Shown here in pieces: positions 12,550 to 23,427 of a stretch of 64,000 nt of DNA (positions are counted from its first letter, which is position 1; the number at the start of each line of letters is the position of its first letter). Source of the stretch: Straminergon stramineum (lineage: Eukaryota; Streptophyta; Bryopsida; Hypnales; Calliergonaceae). The translations under genes were made by a program, and so were the position numbers. The stretch is from positions 12,715,001 through 12,779,000 of the forward strand of contig OY987266.1 in NCBI GenBank assembly GCA_963920665.1, in the 5' to 3' direction. A model generated the notes under the pieces. The model searched no databases. It was not told the origin of the DNA and saw only the letters and a program-made list of their open reading frames with translations.

Positions 12550-14637
12550 ACTTTCATAGTAGAGAGTGCAAGATGTTTGCATTTAACCCTTCATTGGTGG
12601 AAGGGACGAAAAGTGTCTTCACATTGTTTTGCAATCAAATTCAAAGTACTTACTCTGGTTACGAACCTTACTCTAGTTACGCTCGTCAGGTTAGAGTATC
12701 ACTATCACAAAAGAACCATAACCTCATTCCCTTCTTACTATTTCATGGTGCCATTCAAGGCTTGGATTTCGACCTAGGTCACTGGAAATGGTTCGTTGGT
12801 TGTCCAATACTAGAGTACACAACATTAGTTGGCTGTCTACTTCTTACTCAAAATTGTTGGCCAAAGACACCAATCCATACAAAATGGTCAAATTACCTTC
12901 CCCCCAACTTAAGATGTATGGCACAAGAAGCGCTCACAGAAAGAGTCTGCTTTCATGTGGTCAGTCTAGCATAATGCCATAGCAGTCTACTCTTGGGGAG
13001 CCAAGATTGCCCCTGGAATCAATACTAATTGCAATTGTTGCGACTTAGGCCTTCAAAAAATCCTAGTGCATAGATTTTACTTTTGCCCAAGAGCTCAGGA
13101 GGTCTAGGACTATGCCCAATCGATTATCCATCATCTTTGTGATACTAATCCCATCCTAGGGCCTCACAATAGACTCGACTCCACTCAATGCATTTTGGGG
13201 ACGAACACACCTAGATGCTTCAATAACTTTCATACCATCTAGTCCTTTCTCAGAGGTTCTTCCCAAGGAGATCACTCCTTGTAATTTAAGGTATACACCT
13301 AAGTTAAGAGGGTATTTGATGTGGGGCTATTTATCTTCATTATTGCATTTAAGATGACCGTATTTTTATATAAAAAGCTACAAGAGTGTATTTCCAATAT
13401 CCTATGTTTTTTTGTAAATTCTTTCATTCAATTTTTTAAATAGGGCTATCTTACATATAATATTTAAGACTCCAAATTTTTCCAACTACTACCCTTTTTA
13501 ATATATTTCCCCTTACCTCTACTACATGTATATATAGGCTAGGGATACACTACGAAACCAACAATGATCAATTCAATTCAAGTGTCATTGACCAAGTGAC
13601 AATTTTTAATAACAAATTTATCATTGAACGCTTTAGAATTCCCACTAAATTTGTTGTGAACATCCCATTCAATATGATTGAATGTGTTTAATACATACAA
13701 CTTCAATCTTTGAAGTTAAATGAACTATAAACTCTATCTTTGTATTGTACAATTTTCACGGCATTGAATCCACTAAACTAAACCTCTCTATTTGTGCAAT
13801 GTGACAATTTATGCCATTTGTAGTCAATGTTTTACATTTGCACTTGATTTTTTTTGATATATATATGCTATTAGTATTGTGGTATAATTTTTGTCAAACC
13901 ACCCTTCATTGTAGATTTTCTTGATTTTGTCCATTTTATCATCCACATGAAATTATTTGTCCTTATCTATACTCACAGTACTATGAAAAATTTGCACGAC
14001 CCCTATTTGTTTAGGCTAACTTATTAATAAAAATTTCTACTATATGATGTTTTTATATAGCCTAATTTATATATATTAGAATATATAGAATTTCATGGAC
14101 CCTATACTAGCCCTACATATTATATAAAATTTCCCCCTTTGAATTAAATGGACCCTATCTTTTAACTCACGTAGTTTTCTAAAACTCAAGAGTAATCTCC
14201 CCCAAAAGTTCTTCACTATGGATTATCTGGATTTCTTGAAATTACAAAGTTTTTTCCTGAAGCCAATGGCCCCTAGCACTTATTCAGGAGACCTTGTGGA
14301 AACTCCTTACTGGACTCAGGTTGTGCATTACTACTGAAGACTCAACGCAATGCCCATCGATTCCCTCAACAAGTTGACTCTTTTTGGTCCAAATTTGACA
14401 ATATCTGGCTCCAATCCCATATACTTAGTTGTAGACATGGAGATACTGTAGTTTGGAGCTAGAGGGACCCCCCTCCCTCTTTGCTTGTTCTCTTAGTTTT
14501 CTCTCGTTGTTGTCATCTCTCTTGCTCGGTTTCTCTTCATTGTCCAACCTTGCGGCTTGGTGGTGGTTGTTTTTGTGTGACTTTTAATGCTATGGTTTTT
14601 GTGCCATTTGTTTCAAAAATAAAATAAAATAAAAACT
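12550..14637 (+). mobile_element. 3' end of a decayed LINE (non-LTR retrotransposon), interrupted by a nested insertion
   Basis: Frames at 12573-12974 and onward carry features of plant LINE C-termini: a 'WFVG.PILEYTT' stretch, 'NLRC' before a region with W and K landmarks, and a Cys-rich zf-RVT-like segment near 13020-13110 (NCCDLG, then FYFCPRAQEV). After 13262 the frame breaks and resumes at 14215 with LWIIWIS. The 3' end has a pyrimidine-rich tail region and finishes in (AAAAT)n-type repeats at 14614-14637, the usual LINE terminus. Several stops and frameshifts show that it is dead. The 5' part, including the reverse transcriptase core, is missing or unrecognisable. Confidence 0.6.
13263..14205. 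mobile_element. 943-bp TIR DNA transposon nested in the LINE
   Basis: The flanks AGGTTCTTC (13254-13262) and AAGTTCTTC (14206-14214) form a 9-bp target-site duplication with one mismatch. The ends are inverted: CCAAGGAGATCACTCCTTG at the left against TTGGGGGAGATTACTCTTGA (reverse complement of the right). Removing the element plus one flank copy rejoins the LINE frame as ..RGSS-LWIIWIS... No transposase is seen, so it is non-autonomous. A 9-bp duplication fits Mutator-like elements; an 8-bp reading would fit hAT. The boundaries are well supported, the superfamily is not. Confidence 0.7.
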
Positions 14638-14649
14638 CAAAGTGCTGTT

Positions 14650-15145
14650 CCTTTTGCATCTGATGTCCAAATTCAATAAAACTTGTTGGAAAAGTTGAGC
14701 ATATTAATCTAGTTTCACTAGTAAAATTTTTAGATCAATCCAAGATGTAATGAGTTTTTGAGAGCCCTTCGAAGTTCACAGGTTCAATTTGAGTTCAGCA
14801 CATTGCATTTTGATGGCTGCAACTTCAGGGGCTTGTAACTTTTTCATAAAATGTTTGTTTTCAATAAAATTTGTTAGATTTTGTTACTCTTAAGGTCTAG
14901 TTACTATGGTAAAATTTTCATGTCAATCCAAGCTGTTTTGAATGTTTGGGAGCAATTCGAAGTTCAAAGTCCAAACATTTTTGCATTATAATGAACTTCT
15001 GTGGCTTATAACTTCTTCATATGTGGTCCGTTTTCAATAATTTTTGTTGGAAAAGTTTTACATACTAGTCTAGTTTGTATAATTAAAATTTCATATCAAT
15101 CTAAGAGGAAATGAGTGGCTGAGAATCATTTTAGTAGGGGGCGGT
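14650..15145 (+). repeat. Tandem repeat, about 173-188 bp per unit, 2.6 copies
   Basis: Unit landmarks 'ttcaataa...ttgttggaaaagtt', 'ctagtt...aaaattt...atcaat', 'gaagttca' and 'gg.ttgtaac.t.ttcata' recur in order. The anchor 'ttcaat' falls at 14672, 14860 and 15033. The copies are clearly diverged, so this is an old duplication. It starts directly after the LINE tail. Confidence 0.65.
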
Positions 15146-15379
15146 TCAACCACAGAGATGATTTTTTGTTACTTTTTTCACTGTTTTTTGACATTTCAAA
15201 ACAATTTGGTGGACACAATGAGTCAGTTTAATGATATTTTTTTTCACCAAAGTGTTTGTCTTTTGGTTTTGAATCACTTTGTGGTTTAAAGTTTTTTCAT
15301 TTGAGTAGGTTTAGAAATTGAATTTCACCTCCAAATGTGTTTTTAAGAAAATTTCATAATCTTTTTGCAACACTAAAAT
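15146..15379. other. AT-rich spacer, nothing recognised
   Basis: Short AT-rich stretch between the tandem repeat and a family A copy. No coding or repeat signal was identified beyond T-runs. Confidence 0.4.
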
Positions 15380-16318
15380 ATTATAATCATTCAATGTACA
15401 TGGTCAGATGACCCCAAATTTGTTTCACACCATCTACAACATAGGCACTAAAAGATTGTATGGTTGAGATTTTCATACTTTACTAAAATTTAGACTTAGA
15501 GCACTTGAAAAGCAAGGATGCTTTTACACATGTTTGGACTTCATGTGATGAGGGGTTAAAGTGATGAAAACAAGTATTCTTATACCTTCTGTCAGTTCTG
15601 TGACTGGATTTTTTGACATTTAGAAACTTTTAACATAAATTTTTTGTACTATAGATTTTGACTTAAAATTTATTTTGCTCAAAGAATTGAGTTCAAAATC
15701 TGGATTTAAAAAAATAAAATCATCTAATTTTCATTCTCTAAGAAGTTGTTATAAAGAAGTAGGTATGAGATAGAAGGAAAAACTAAATCTTTAATCGTTG
15801 TAAGATGGAATTGTAGCACACTGATTGCAATGGTGAGATAGTTTTTAGTAAGCAAACTAAACTATATGGATATTTTTTTTTAAATTGTGAAAATTTTATA
15901 AGTCCTATAACTAAATCCTTTAAGTTATTTCTTGAAGAAAATGCTTGGATTGCCTAAAAAACAAGACTCTTCATAAATTTCTCATCGCTAGTCCAAATGG
16001 AATGAATCAAATCTTCCTATGTAGACAAAAATTCTCTCTATGAGAAAAAAAATTTTAAAAAATATATGTATTTTGATTTTTTTTAGTGTTGCCCAACAAA
16101 CTACTTTTGGAGCTTATTGTAGCAAAACTTTTGCTCCCAAGCACTAATTGGAATAAAAAATATATTCCTAGATAGATAATGTGTTTTCTATCTCTAAAAA
16201 AGTTTCAAAAAATCAAGGGAAGTTTCAAAAAATCAAACCAAGTGTCCTCTTGAGGGACACTGCAAGGTTTAGACAAGTTTTTATAATTGAGAGGACACTT
16301 GGTCCTTTAGGGATTAAC
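15380..16318 (-). repeat. Family A dispersed repeat, reverse copy
   Basis: The reverse complement matches the 3721-4910 copy over several blocks. For example, 15955-16035 reversed gives 'tgtctacat', an 'actagcgatgagaaa' block and 'gcaatccaagcattttcttc', in the same order as 3970-4080. Its plus-strand right end, 'cctttagggattaac' (16303-16318), equals the family's left terminus inverted. The other end is degenerate. Confidence 0.6.
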
Positions 16319-16598
16319 ACCGTACTATAAAAACATCCCCGACATAATTTACATATTTTTTATATGTTCTGAAGTGGATAATGAACTAAGTATGAGAAGC
16401 TTGATAATCTCAATAAAGCTCAAAAGGAAAAAAAAATTCCATTTTCAATGTTGAAATCAAAATATGTGAGCAATAAAATAAACAAAATGGATATTTGGTA
16501 TTCATGAAAAAAATTGCATATAAAATCAAAAGATAACTAATGATGGAAATACTAACGTTTTGAAAAATGAAATTGTAATCTTTATGTTTTTGAAAATT

Positions 16599-16630
16599 TC
16601 ATGGTGATGTATAACTTATTGGATTTGGTT
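16599..16630 (+). repeat. 32-bp string repeated exactly at 52715-52746
   Basis: The 32 bases beginning 'tcatggtgatgtataactta' are identical at both places, and partial similarity extends to either side. A Ty3 LTR begins only 11 bp downstream here (16642), so the LTR probably inserted into a copy of this repeat. Confidence 0.7.
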
Positions 16631-16641
16631 GTTTATAAGAC

Positions 16642-16930
16642 TATCACAGACATTTAAAGACCTTCTAGATACCTTGCTAGTCCTCTAGTATCTTATAGAA
16701 CCTTCCATAGTCTTCAAGAAGCTCTCCCAAAGACTCCAACTACTAGTATAAGTAGGAGGTAAGACAAGGAACTCCTTAGTCTTGCCAACACCAATTTTGG
16801 AGCAATCTTTCAATGTTGCCTTATCTTATAGCTTGTCCAACTATCAACCTAATGCAATATACTTTTGTGAACTATTTGTGTTCACTATTTTACTTTTTTT
16901 CCCTCTAATTCTTGCGTCCCTAATAATTTG
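16642..16930 (+). repeat. 5' LTR of a decayed Ty3 element (+ strand)
   Basis: The LTR identity rests on its match, in inverted orientation, to the LTR at about 19870-20232. Shared blocks are 'gacatttaaagacctt', 'agtcctctagta', 'gaactcctta/gaactactca', 'agtcttgccaac' and 'gagcaatct'. It lies just upstream of a Ty3 gag. The start is set where the partner reads TGTCATGGACATTC after a purine tract. The right boundary is approximate and I cannot see a clean primer-binding site. Confidence 0.6.
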
Positions 16931-17199
16931 GCAAGACTACCACTAGTAGTAAAAGAGCTTGGTCTTTCTTAATTGAAAATAGATCAATCCCTTTTCAAAA
17001 GCACTAAAGCATTTTAAATTTTTTAGATTACTCTCATCAAAACTAGTATTGTTTTGCATTAAAAATGTTTTTTTGATTGAGAGTGAATGGATTTTTTTTT
17101 AAAGAATTTTAGTTTTTAAATTTTTGTAGATTACCTACTTTTAAATTGAATTTTTCTCTTACCAAAAAATTCTTTTTCTTTAAGGTAAATTCAAGATAG

Positions 17200-17216
17200 C
17201 GGTGTGTGTGTGTGTA
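17200..17216 (+). repeat. (GT)n microsatellite
   Basis: Seven or so GT units in the leader of the Ty3 element ('ggtgtgtgtgtgtgtag'). Confidence 0.8.
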
Positions 17217-18239
17217 GATACTAGTACAATGGATTTTTCTAAATAAAAGCTAGATTCTATTCTAAAAGCCATTGAGACCTTGTCAATGAGGGATAATCAT
17301 ATTAAAGAGTTTGTTACAAAACTCAACAATGATCTTGGGGCCAAAACTTCTTAATCTATGTTGAGTACTTCCCCCTTCAAGATTTTCAATTTAGAAATTT
17401 AACGATGCTCCTAATTCAAAGGGAGAATCCATCTATCCAACATTGGGATACTTCAAAGTTCAAGGAACCAAATATTAGCCTTTTAGAGAAGTTCGATGGT
17501 ACCCAATCAAAGTTTTATAGATTTGTCAATCAAATCTAACTTATTACCTTTCTTCAATCTCAATGCTATCTAACAAATGAGGCATAAGTGGGGCTAATTG
17601 AGACTTTTGCCTAAGGAACAAGCTCAATCTTAATTTGCTCTTCTATTTGGAAAAAGATCACCAATCTTGAGCAATTTCAAGTTGTTATTAGAGGCATTTG
17701 CAAAGACATGATAAGATTTGTTGGGCAACAACTAAAAATTTGTTCTCTACACAAGGCTTATACTATGCATCTACATATGTGTTAGAATTATGGCAAGTGG
17801 TTTATCATATCAATTGGGACAAAGAAGCACTTACAATCCAATTTCAATGGGGCATACGAGATGATGTGAAGGACCCACTATTATTTTTGTCTAAGCCTCA
17901 AACATTGAATGAGGTGATAAATCAAGTAGTGAAGTGTGATAATTGATTGTTTCAACGAGGACAAGTCTAACAACTTTTGAATACTCCCAAATGACATATT
18001 ACTTTTGCACATTCAATTGTTTTTACAAATGTCAAACAACCAATTGCAAGAATAGAAGGACCACAAGAAAATGGGTGCCTCATCAACAAAAGATCAATGC
18101 ATTTATACTAATTATGACAATTTTGTCTTGGGCTTTGTTGATTTGTAAATCCTCTCAATTACAATCAACATAATTGTGTTGATTTGACCAAAAATAATTG
18201 CTCATTTGATTCAACAATCCTCTAAATATCCTCAATATA

Positions 18240-18583
18240 GAAGTTCAAACCTCATTTTGGCATAGTAGAATAATTTTTTCAAAAAAATTTTGACCTAGGA
18301 AAAGTTGTGATATAAAGCCAAATTTCATCTCTAAAAATCTGTATGAGATTTCAAGTCTCTAATCAAAAGTTATAGACAAATTTCAGAGAAGATGTTTGAA
18401 ATTGTCAAAGGAAATTAAATGTCCCTTCTAACCCCTCTCTGAAATTTGGCCATACCTTTTCATTGGAGACTTGAAATCTCAAACGGATTTTGGGAGATGA
18501 AATTTAGATTGATTTTCCATAAAACTTAGTTCAAATTTTTTTGGAAAAAAAATTCTACACTACCAAAATGAGGTTTGAAATTC
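18240..18583. mobile_element. Foldback/MITE-like element with about 160-bp arms
   Basis: Positions 18240 to about 18405 and about 18418-18583 are inverted copies. The outer ends read GAAGTTCAAACCTCATTTTG against GAATTTCAAACCTCATTTTG, and similarity continues inward through 'agatttcaagtctc' and 'acaaatttcagaga'. The central unpaired part is short. Flanks 'caatata' (left) and 'caattta' (right) could be a diverged 7-bp target duplication. A single-arm relative lies at about 46255-46400. A transcript would form a long double-stranded hairpin. Confidence 0.75.
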
Positions 18584-19019
18584 CAATTTAACAACAATTT
18601 TTACTTTTGATTTAACTATGAGCGATTGAGCTCTTACATTTCCTAATTTACATATTTCATATGTGTTGTCTTACCTCCCACCACCCCACTTGTATAAAGA
18701 GCTTGTCTTTCCCTCTCTTGGCACACCAAGGTAAGCAATATTCAAAGTCGAATTGCTAAATTTATTAAATAATTTAGAATCTAATGTAGAATTTTTAAAA
18801 ATTAAATTTAGAGTGAAGATTGTACTTTGAAAATTTTAATGAATTATTCTACATCAATGTACCCTCTAGGTATGGTATGTGCCAATGTGGGAGTCCTATC
18901 CACATGGCAACCTTGTTTGCGTGGAAAGTTTGCCTATATGTCGTCCTAGGTAACACATTTTTGAATAATAATAATTTGACCAAATCAAGAATTAAAATAA
19001 AAAAGAAGTGTTGATTATT

Positions 19020-19077
19020 GTCCAAACCAAAACATCCTAACCAACATATATGAGTTGAATATCATGTTGGTTTGGAC
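19020..19077. repeat. Short inverted repeat with 11-bp arms
   Basis: GTCCAAACCAA (19020-19030) pairs with TTGGTTTGGAC (19067-19077), with a 36-nt centre that is itself partly self-complementary. It lies inside the dead Ty3 gag region and is probably a tiny hairpin insertion. Confidence 0.6.
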
Positions 19078-19869
19078 ACTATTTTTCTTGTAGTTAAGAC
19101 ATGCAAATTGATGTAGTTCAATTTGCACCCATTACTATTTAAAATAAGAAATACTAATGTGGTGAAGGGCTATATTTGTATTGTGGAGTAGGTAGCCATT
19201 GTGTTAACAATTATCACAAAATACTAGAATTGCACATTCATGACAAGAATTGTGCCAAGTAAATATACATTTAGAAAATGATAGTGCCCAATCACAATAG
19301 GGAATGTGGGGTTGGACTCTTCTATTCAATAACTTAAATTTAAGTTTCTATCTTCCTAGCTCAACATTCTTGATTTTTTATGATTCTATTGTATTTTGAA
19401 CTAAAAAAACTCAAATTTTTTTATATTGGATTTTAGAGCTTCTCCATATTTATTGTGTGAGGAGTTTGTAAAACTTCATAAAATTCCTACCAATCAAAAA
19501 CTAGCCCCTGTACATGTAGAAGTCATAGATGGTCGACCTTCGTCCCCGCCTTCGTCCTATGGAGATGTTATTCATGAAACTCCGCCATTGGAAGTTTTGT
19601 TTAGTGGCCATTGGTAGTATTCAATATTATTAGAATCCCTTCCAATAGTGTTCTTTTGGGATTTTTTTGGCTTGAAAAACACAATCCATTGATAGATTGG
19701 AAATTACAAAAAAATTCATTTTCAATAGAATATTGTGTGACAAAATCTACTAGAAAACCTCGAAACATCAAGCCTTTATTTATTGAATTTGGAGCTTTTG
19801 TGAGAGTTGCTAAAAACAAGACTCCTTTCACTACTATGCACCCTTCACGTGAAACAAGAATATGATAAT

Positions 19870-20232
19870 TAAATAACAAGTATAATATTTTACCAAAGTT
19901 GCTTGAAAGAAGGTATAATTGAACTTGATTTATAACTAGACATGATATAAGGCAAGGCAATGCTCGAGATTGCTCCATAACTTTTGTTGGCAAGATTGAG
20001 TAGTTCTTTGTCTTGCCTTTTACTTCTACTAGTAGTTCAAATTTTTAGGAGAACTTCTAAAAGACTATGGAAGCTTTTGAAAATCTATAGAAGCTTTGAA
20101 AGACAATAGGAGCTTCAAGAAGCCTATGAAAGTTTTTAGAAGATTATCAAAGCTTCTAAAATACTTTGAAAGGTTCTACAAGTTACTAGAGGACTATCAA
20201 GGTATTTAAAAGGTCTTTGAATGTCCATGACA
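19870..20232 (-). repeat. 3' LTR of a second Ty3 element (- strand)
   Basis: Read on the minus strand, it starts TGTCATGGACATTCAAAG at 20232, just after a purine-rich tract (aaaagaggtga), as expected for a 3' LTR. It matches the plus-strand LTR at 16642. It contains an expanded 20-bp tandem block (20055-20173). Its far end runs into the truncated protease of the plus-strand element at about 19870-19960; the exact junction is unclear. Confidence 0.65.
20055..20173. repeat. Six 19-20-bp tandem repeats inside the LTR
   Basis: Units start at 20055, 20075, 20095, 20114, 20134 and 20154 with the pattern 'ttctaaaagactatgaaagc'. The partner LTR at about 16650-16740 has fewer such units, so copy number changed within this LTR's promoter-side part. 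Confidence 0.75.
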
Positions 20233-20810
20233 TCACCTCTTTTCTAGCAAGAGTTCTAAGAGGAATACAAATGAACCTTGTTTCACATTTGCAAGAAATC
20301 AAGAATATGACGAACAATTTCTACAATGTAGGTTGTTTATTGATCCCTTGTTAAAGAATGTATGGAGGCACTCAACCATCCATTGTGATCATGGCTTCTT
20401 TCCACAAGTCAAAACCCAAGATATTGATCAATTTGGGGACCTTCAAAATATTCTTTGAAGGTAATTTTTGAACCATCAGGTGTGAGATTTCCAATTTGTA
20501 ATAAGATTAATGAGGCTTAAGTGTTAGGTTGAAGATTGTTGTGCCATGGCTTATCAATATGAGGTCGTTTTAGTTGTATCAATTAATGTGCCTTTGTCTT
20601 TAAGCCGTGGTGGTAAAAGATCTAAAGAATGCAATAGTTGGTCTAGTAACTATGGTATAAAAAATTCAAGTTCACGCTCAAGATTTTTTTTGGAATCTTG
20701 AGGTTCTATAAAGGCCCTCTAATTTGACATACTAGAAGGAAAAAATCTTCAAAAATAGACAAAAGCTAAACGTAAAAGACTAAAATTTGAAAGGATACTA
20801 CAACTCAGAA

Positions 20811-22490
20811 CTATGATTGAATTATCTTGAGGTTTCCTGGTGGCTCTCTCCTCCTTAAATATAGATTCTTATATGTTGATGAAGAAGATTTATCATTGAA
20901 CAACCTTTGGTTTGTCATAATATAATTGATGAAATTCATCAATGGTTTTGGAGTGTATGAATGACGTGGAAGAAGGTATTCAAGTGCACTTGCTAATATT
21001 GAAGCCATTCTAGTGTTTAAAATACTCCGAACACTCATGATTGATGCGTGAGTCAAAGAATTTTTTGACTCATGTTCATTTCATTGTTTACTTTAACTAA
21101 AGGTGGTGGCAAAGGTATTATTCATGGAATATTTAATATGTTGTAGGGTTCCTATAGAGATAGTTGAAAAATTGGATGAAATTACATAGTAGGTGGCAAT
21201 TAGAGACGATAATTGACTAGGTATGTTTATTGAGTAATCTTGAATGGGCCCAACCTTTGATGGTTGTTTTGTTTGAATTTCATCATGTAACCATATACAA
21301 TCTCCAATTTTGAACTTGGGTTAGGATTATTACTACTAACAATATGCTCATCTACATAGACTTTGTACCAATCTTGAGCTTCTCGAATTTGAAAAGTGAT
21401 CACTTTGTGGATGTTGACAAGAATAGTAGTTAAATCTTCAATTGCAAGCCTACACACAATTTTCATTTGAAATGAATCTACTCATGGATGTTGACCATAA
21501 TTTGCAAAAAATGGAATTTTCTTTGTTGCTAAAACTCATTGTATTATTATAAGCAAATGTAGTCAATGCTAAGAAATATGTTCAATTGTCTTGTTTATAG
21601 TTCACACTACTATGAAGGTACTACTCCAAGGTTTGATTTACTTGTTTAGTCTAGCCATTGGTTTGTGGATGGTATATTGTAGAAAGGTTGATTTTTATAG
21701 CTAGGATTTGAAATAGATCTGTCTAAAAGTTGAAAATAACTTGCATTCATCAATTAGAGACAACGTCATTGGGAAGTCCATGAATGCAATAGGTTTTGTT
21801 AAGGAAAATTTTGGTAGTGAAGATATTGTAATGAAATTTGTCATCTTAATCAATTGCCCAACCACCACTAGTTAGAATGGAATCCTTAGTGTTAGAACTT
21901 AGAAGATGCATAATAAAATCTATAGATAGAGAGACCATAGGCCTTTAGGATATGGAAGTGGATGAAGGATTCCATGTGGTCAATGTTGTGGTACATTTGC
22001 TCTCGCAAATGTGTTGCACAATTGTACAAATTCTTTCACACCCTTCCACATTTGGCCACCAACAATCTTTGGATAGTAACTCCATTGTTTGGTTGAATCA
22101 AAATGTCTAGCAATAGGAAAATCATAGTGTGCTTAAAGGATTTGAAGCCACATGGATTGTACAAAATGTCTCTATACTAGGGAAGCCAATCATTGATTTC
22201 AAATTCTTCACCAACTTAGGTGGATTTTTTGCAATTATTCAAACGTTTCCTCATACTCTTAGCAAAATGATCATGCTTCAAAGTCTCCCAAATTTCTTCC
22301 AAGTAGGATGTGTCTTCAAAGGTGGATATGGCCAATGTTTTTAATTAGAGATTTGTTGGTTTGAAAATAACAAACCTATAATAGTTCAAAATTTCACCTC
22401 TTGTTTTAGAATCCAAGTATACTTGACAAGAAAAAGCATTAGGTTTTCTTTGATGGTTTGTAGTTATTGAAATTTTCAATTTTTTGGTCT
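20811..22490 (-). pseudogene. Ty3 pol remnant: RNase H end, integrase and chromodomain
   Basis: On the minus strand from about 22480 downwards I read a remnant of the RNase H end (NAFSCQV). Next comes the integrase zinc-binding region (FNQTMELLSKDCWWP-like, about 22080-22030) and the integrase core with IDFIMHL..SNTKDSI (about 21900) and 'IHGLPNDVVSN' (about 21780). The C-terminal part follows (21227-21466: EAQDWYKVYVDEH, HQRLGPFKI), then 'LPP..FHPIFQLSL.EPYN'. It ends in a chromodomain-like stretch (20811-21056: SILNTRMASILASALEYL..). Stops and frameshifts occur throughout. The chromodomain places it among plant chromoviruses. It leads directly into the minus-strand LTR ending at 20232. Confidence 0.8.
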
Positions 22491-23427
22491 ATTAGGCCTA
22501 CTTGTGTGAATAGAGTGTGAAACTAGTCTAATTCCCTTTGTAGTGTGATAAATAGACTAATTCCCTTTGTATAAAAGGCAAATAGGCATATAAAAGATTT
22601 GAACAAGACTAATAGATTAGAATATGAAGTAAGTTGAATAGCCAAGGAATACTTTTAGTGAACAATTGCATACCACCTAGCTCGATTCCTTTTGGGACGA
22701 TAAGTCCAAATGACTATTAACTTTCTCACTTACTCTTGTGGTCTACATAGTTATTGCAATATTAACTTGCAATTTTGTTGTTATTATTAATATATGTAAG
22801 AATTTGTCAAATTATCTTTGTTGGTCTTTGTTGGTCTATTCAACCTCACAAGTAGTGAGTGTTGTGGATTGTATGCTTGAAGTCTATTTGATTGAGAAGC
22901 TTGTGAAATTTAGAGTGGGAGGATAATCTGACTCCATGTAAGTGTGTGAGTCAATTTGGTGATTCATTTGTGCAAAACTTTGTGAAGTTGAAGTTGCAAA
23001 TCTAATTGACAAGCAAGTAGTTACAATTTTACTTTTGAGCATTAAGGAAGGGTATTCCGATTGTATGTGTCTAATTGAATTTAAATGGAGTGAGCTAAGT
23101 CAATTAAAAATTAAAAATCAATTTGTTTGGTAATTAGCAATGAGCTAATTGATCATTATGGAATTCTAGCTAGGATTAATTGTTGTGTGTGAACTCAGTG
23201 AAATTGTGATTGTGTATATGGCTCATTGCAAATCTAATTGACTGAAAATTAGAGCATGTATATGTATTATGACTGGTAGTCACTATGAAATTATGAGATT
23301 TAGTGTGAGGACTATAGAAACAACTTGTCTAGTGTTCCAAGTAATCTAATTGATCAAATTGACTAATTGAATATTGGGAGGGTATCCCTAAACAAATCTA
23401 AGTATAAATTCATTGTTTACTTGGTGG
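22491..23427. other. AT-rich sequence, no gene recognised
   Basis: Contains recurring 'aatctaattga' phrases that also appear at 24174-25000, so the two blocks may be one older repeat split by the TIR element at 23428-24173. No coding motif was found. Confidence 0.4.

Larger units (their letters stand above)
17229..19865 (+). pseudogene. Ty3 retrotransposon gag-protease pseudogene
   Basis: The gag start (MDFSK, then a stop) is at 17229. Later segments carry Ty3 gag landmarks: 'EKFDGTQSKFYRFVNQI' near 17485-17540 and, in 17698-17946, 'IRDDVKDPLLFLSKPQTLNE' ending in VKCDN. A degenerate zinc knuckle (LYCGVGSHCVNN) lies near 19160-19215. The protease region follows at about 19440-19860: 'FVKLHKIPTNQKLAPVHVEV', then 'LGFFWLEKHNPLIDWKL' and 'FVRVAKNKTPF'. 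Stops and frameshifts break the frame throughout. A 344-bp foldback sits at 18240-18583 and a smaller hairpin at 19020-19077. No reverse transcriptase follows; the element is cut off where the opposite LTR begins. Confidence 0.8.

Noticed and set aside
17229..22490. Reading the Ty3 pair as one intact autonomous retrotransposon
   Set aside because: Gag-protease and integrase lie on opposite strands, reverse transcriptase is missing, and stops and frameshifts are frequent. It is two dead halves.
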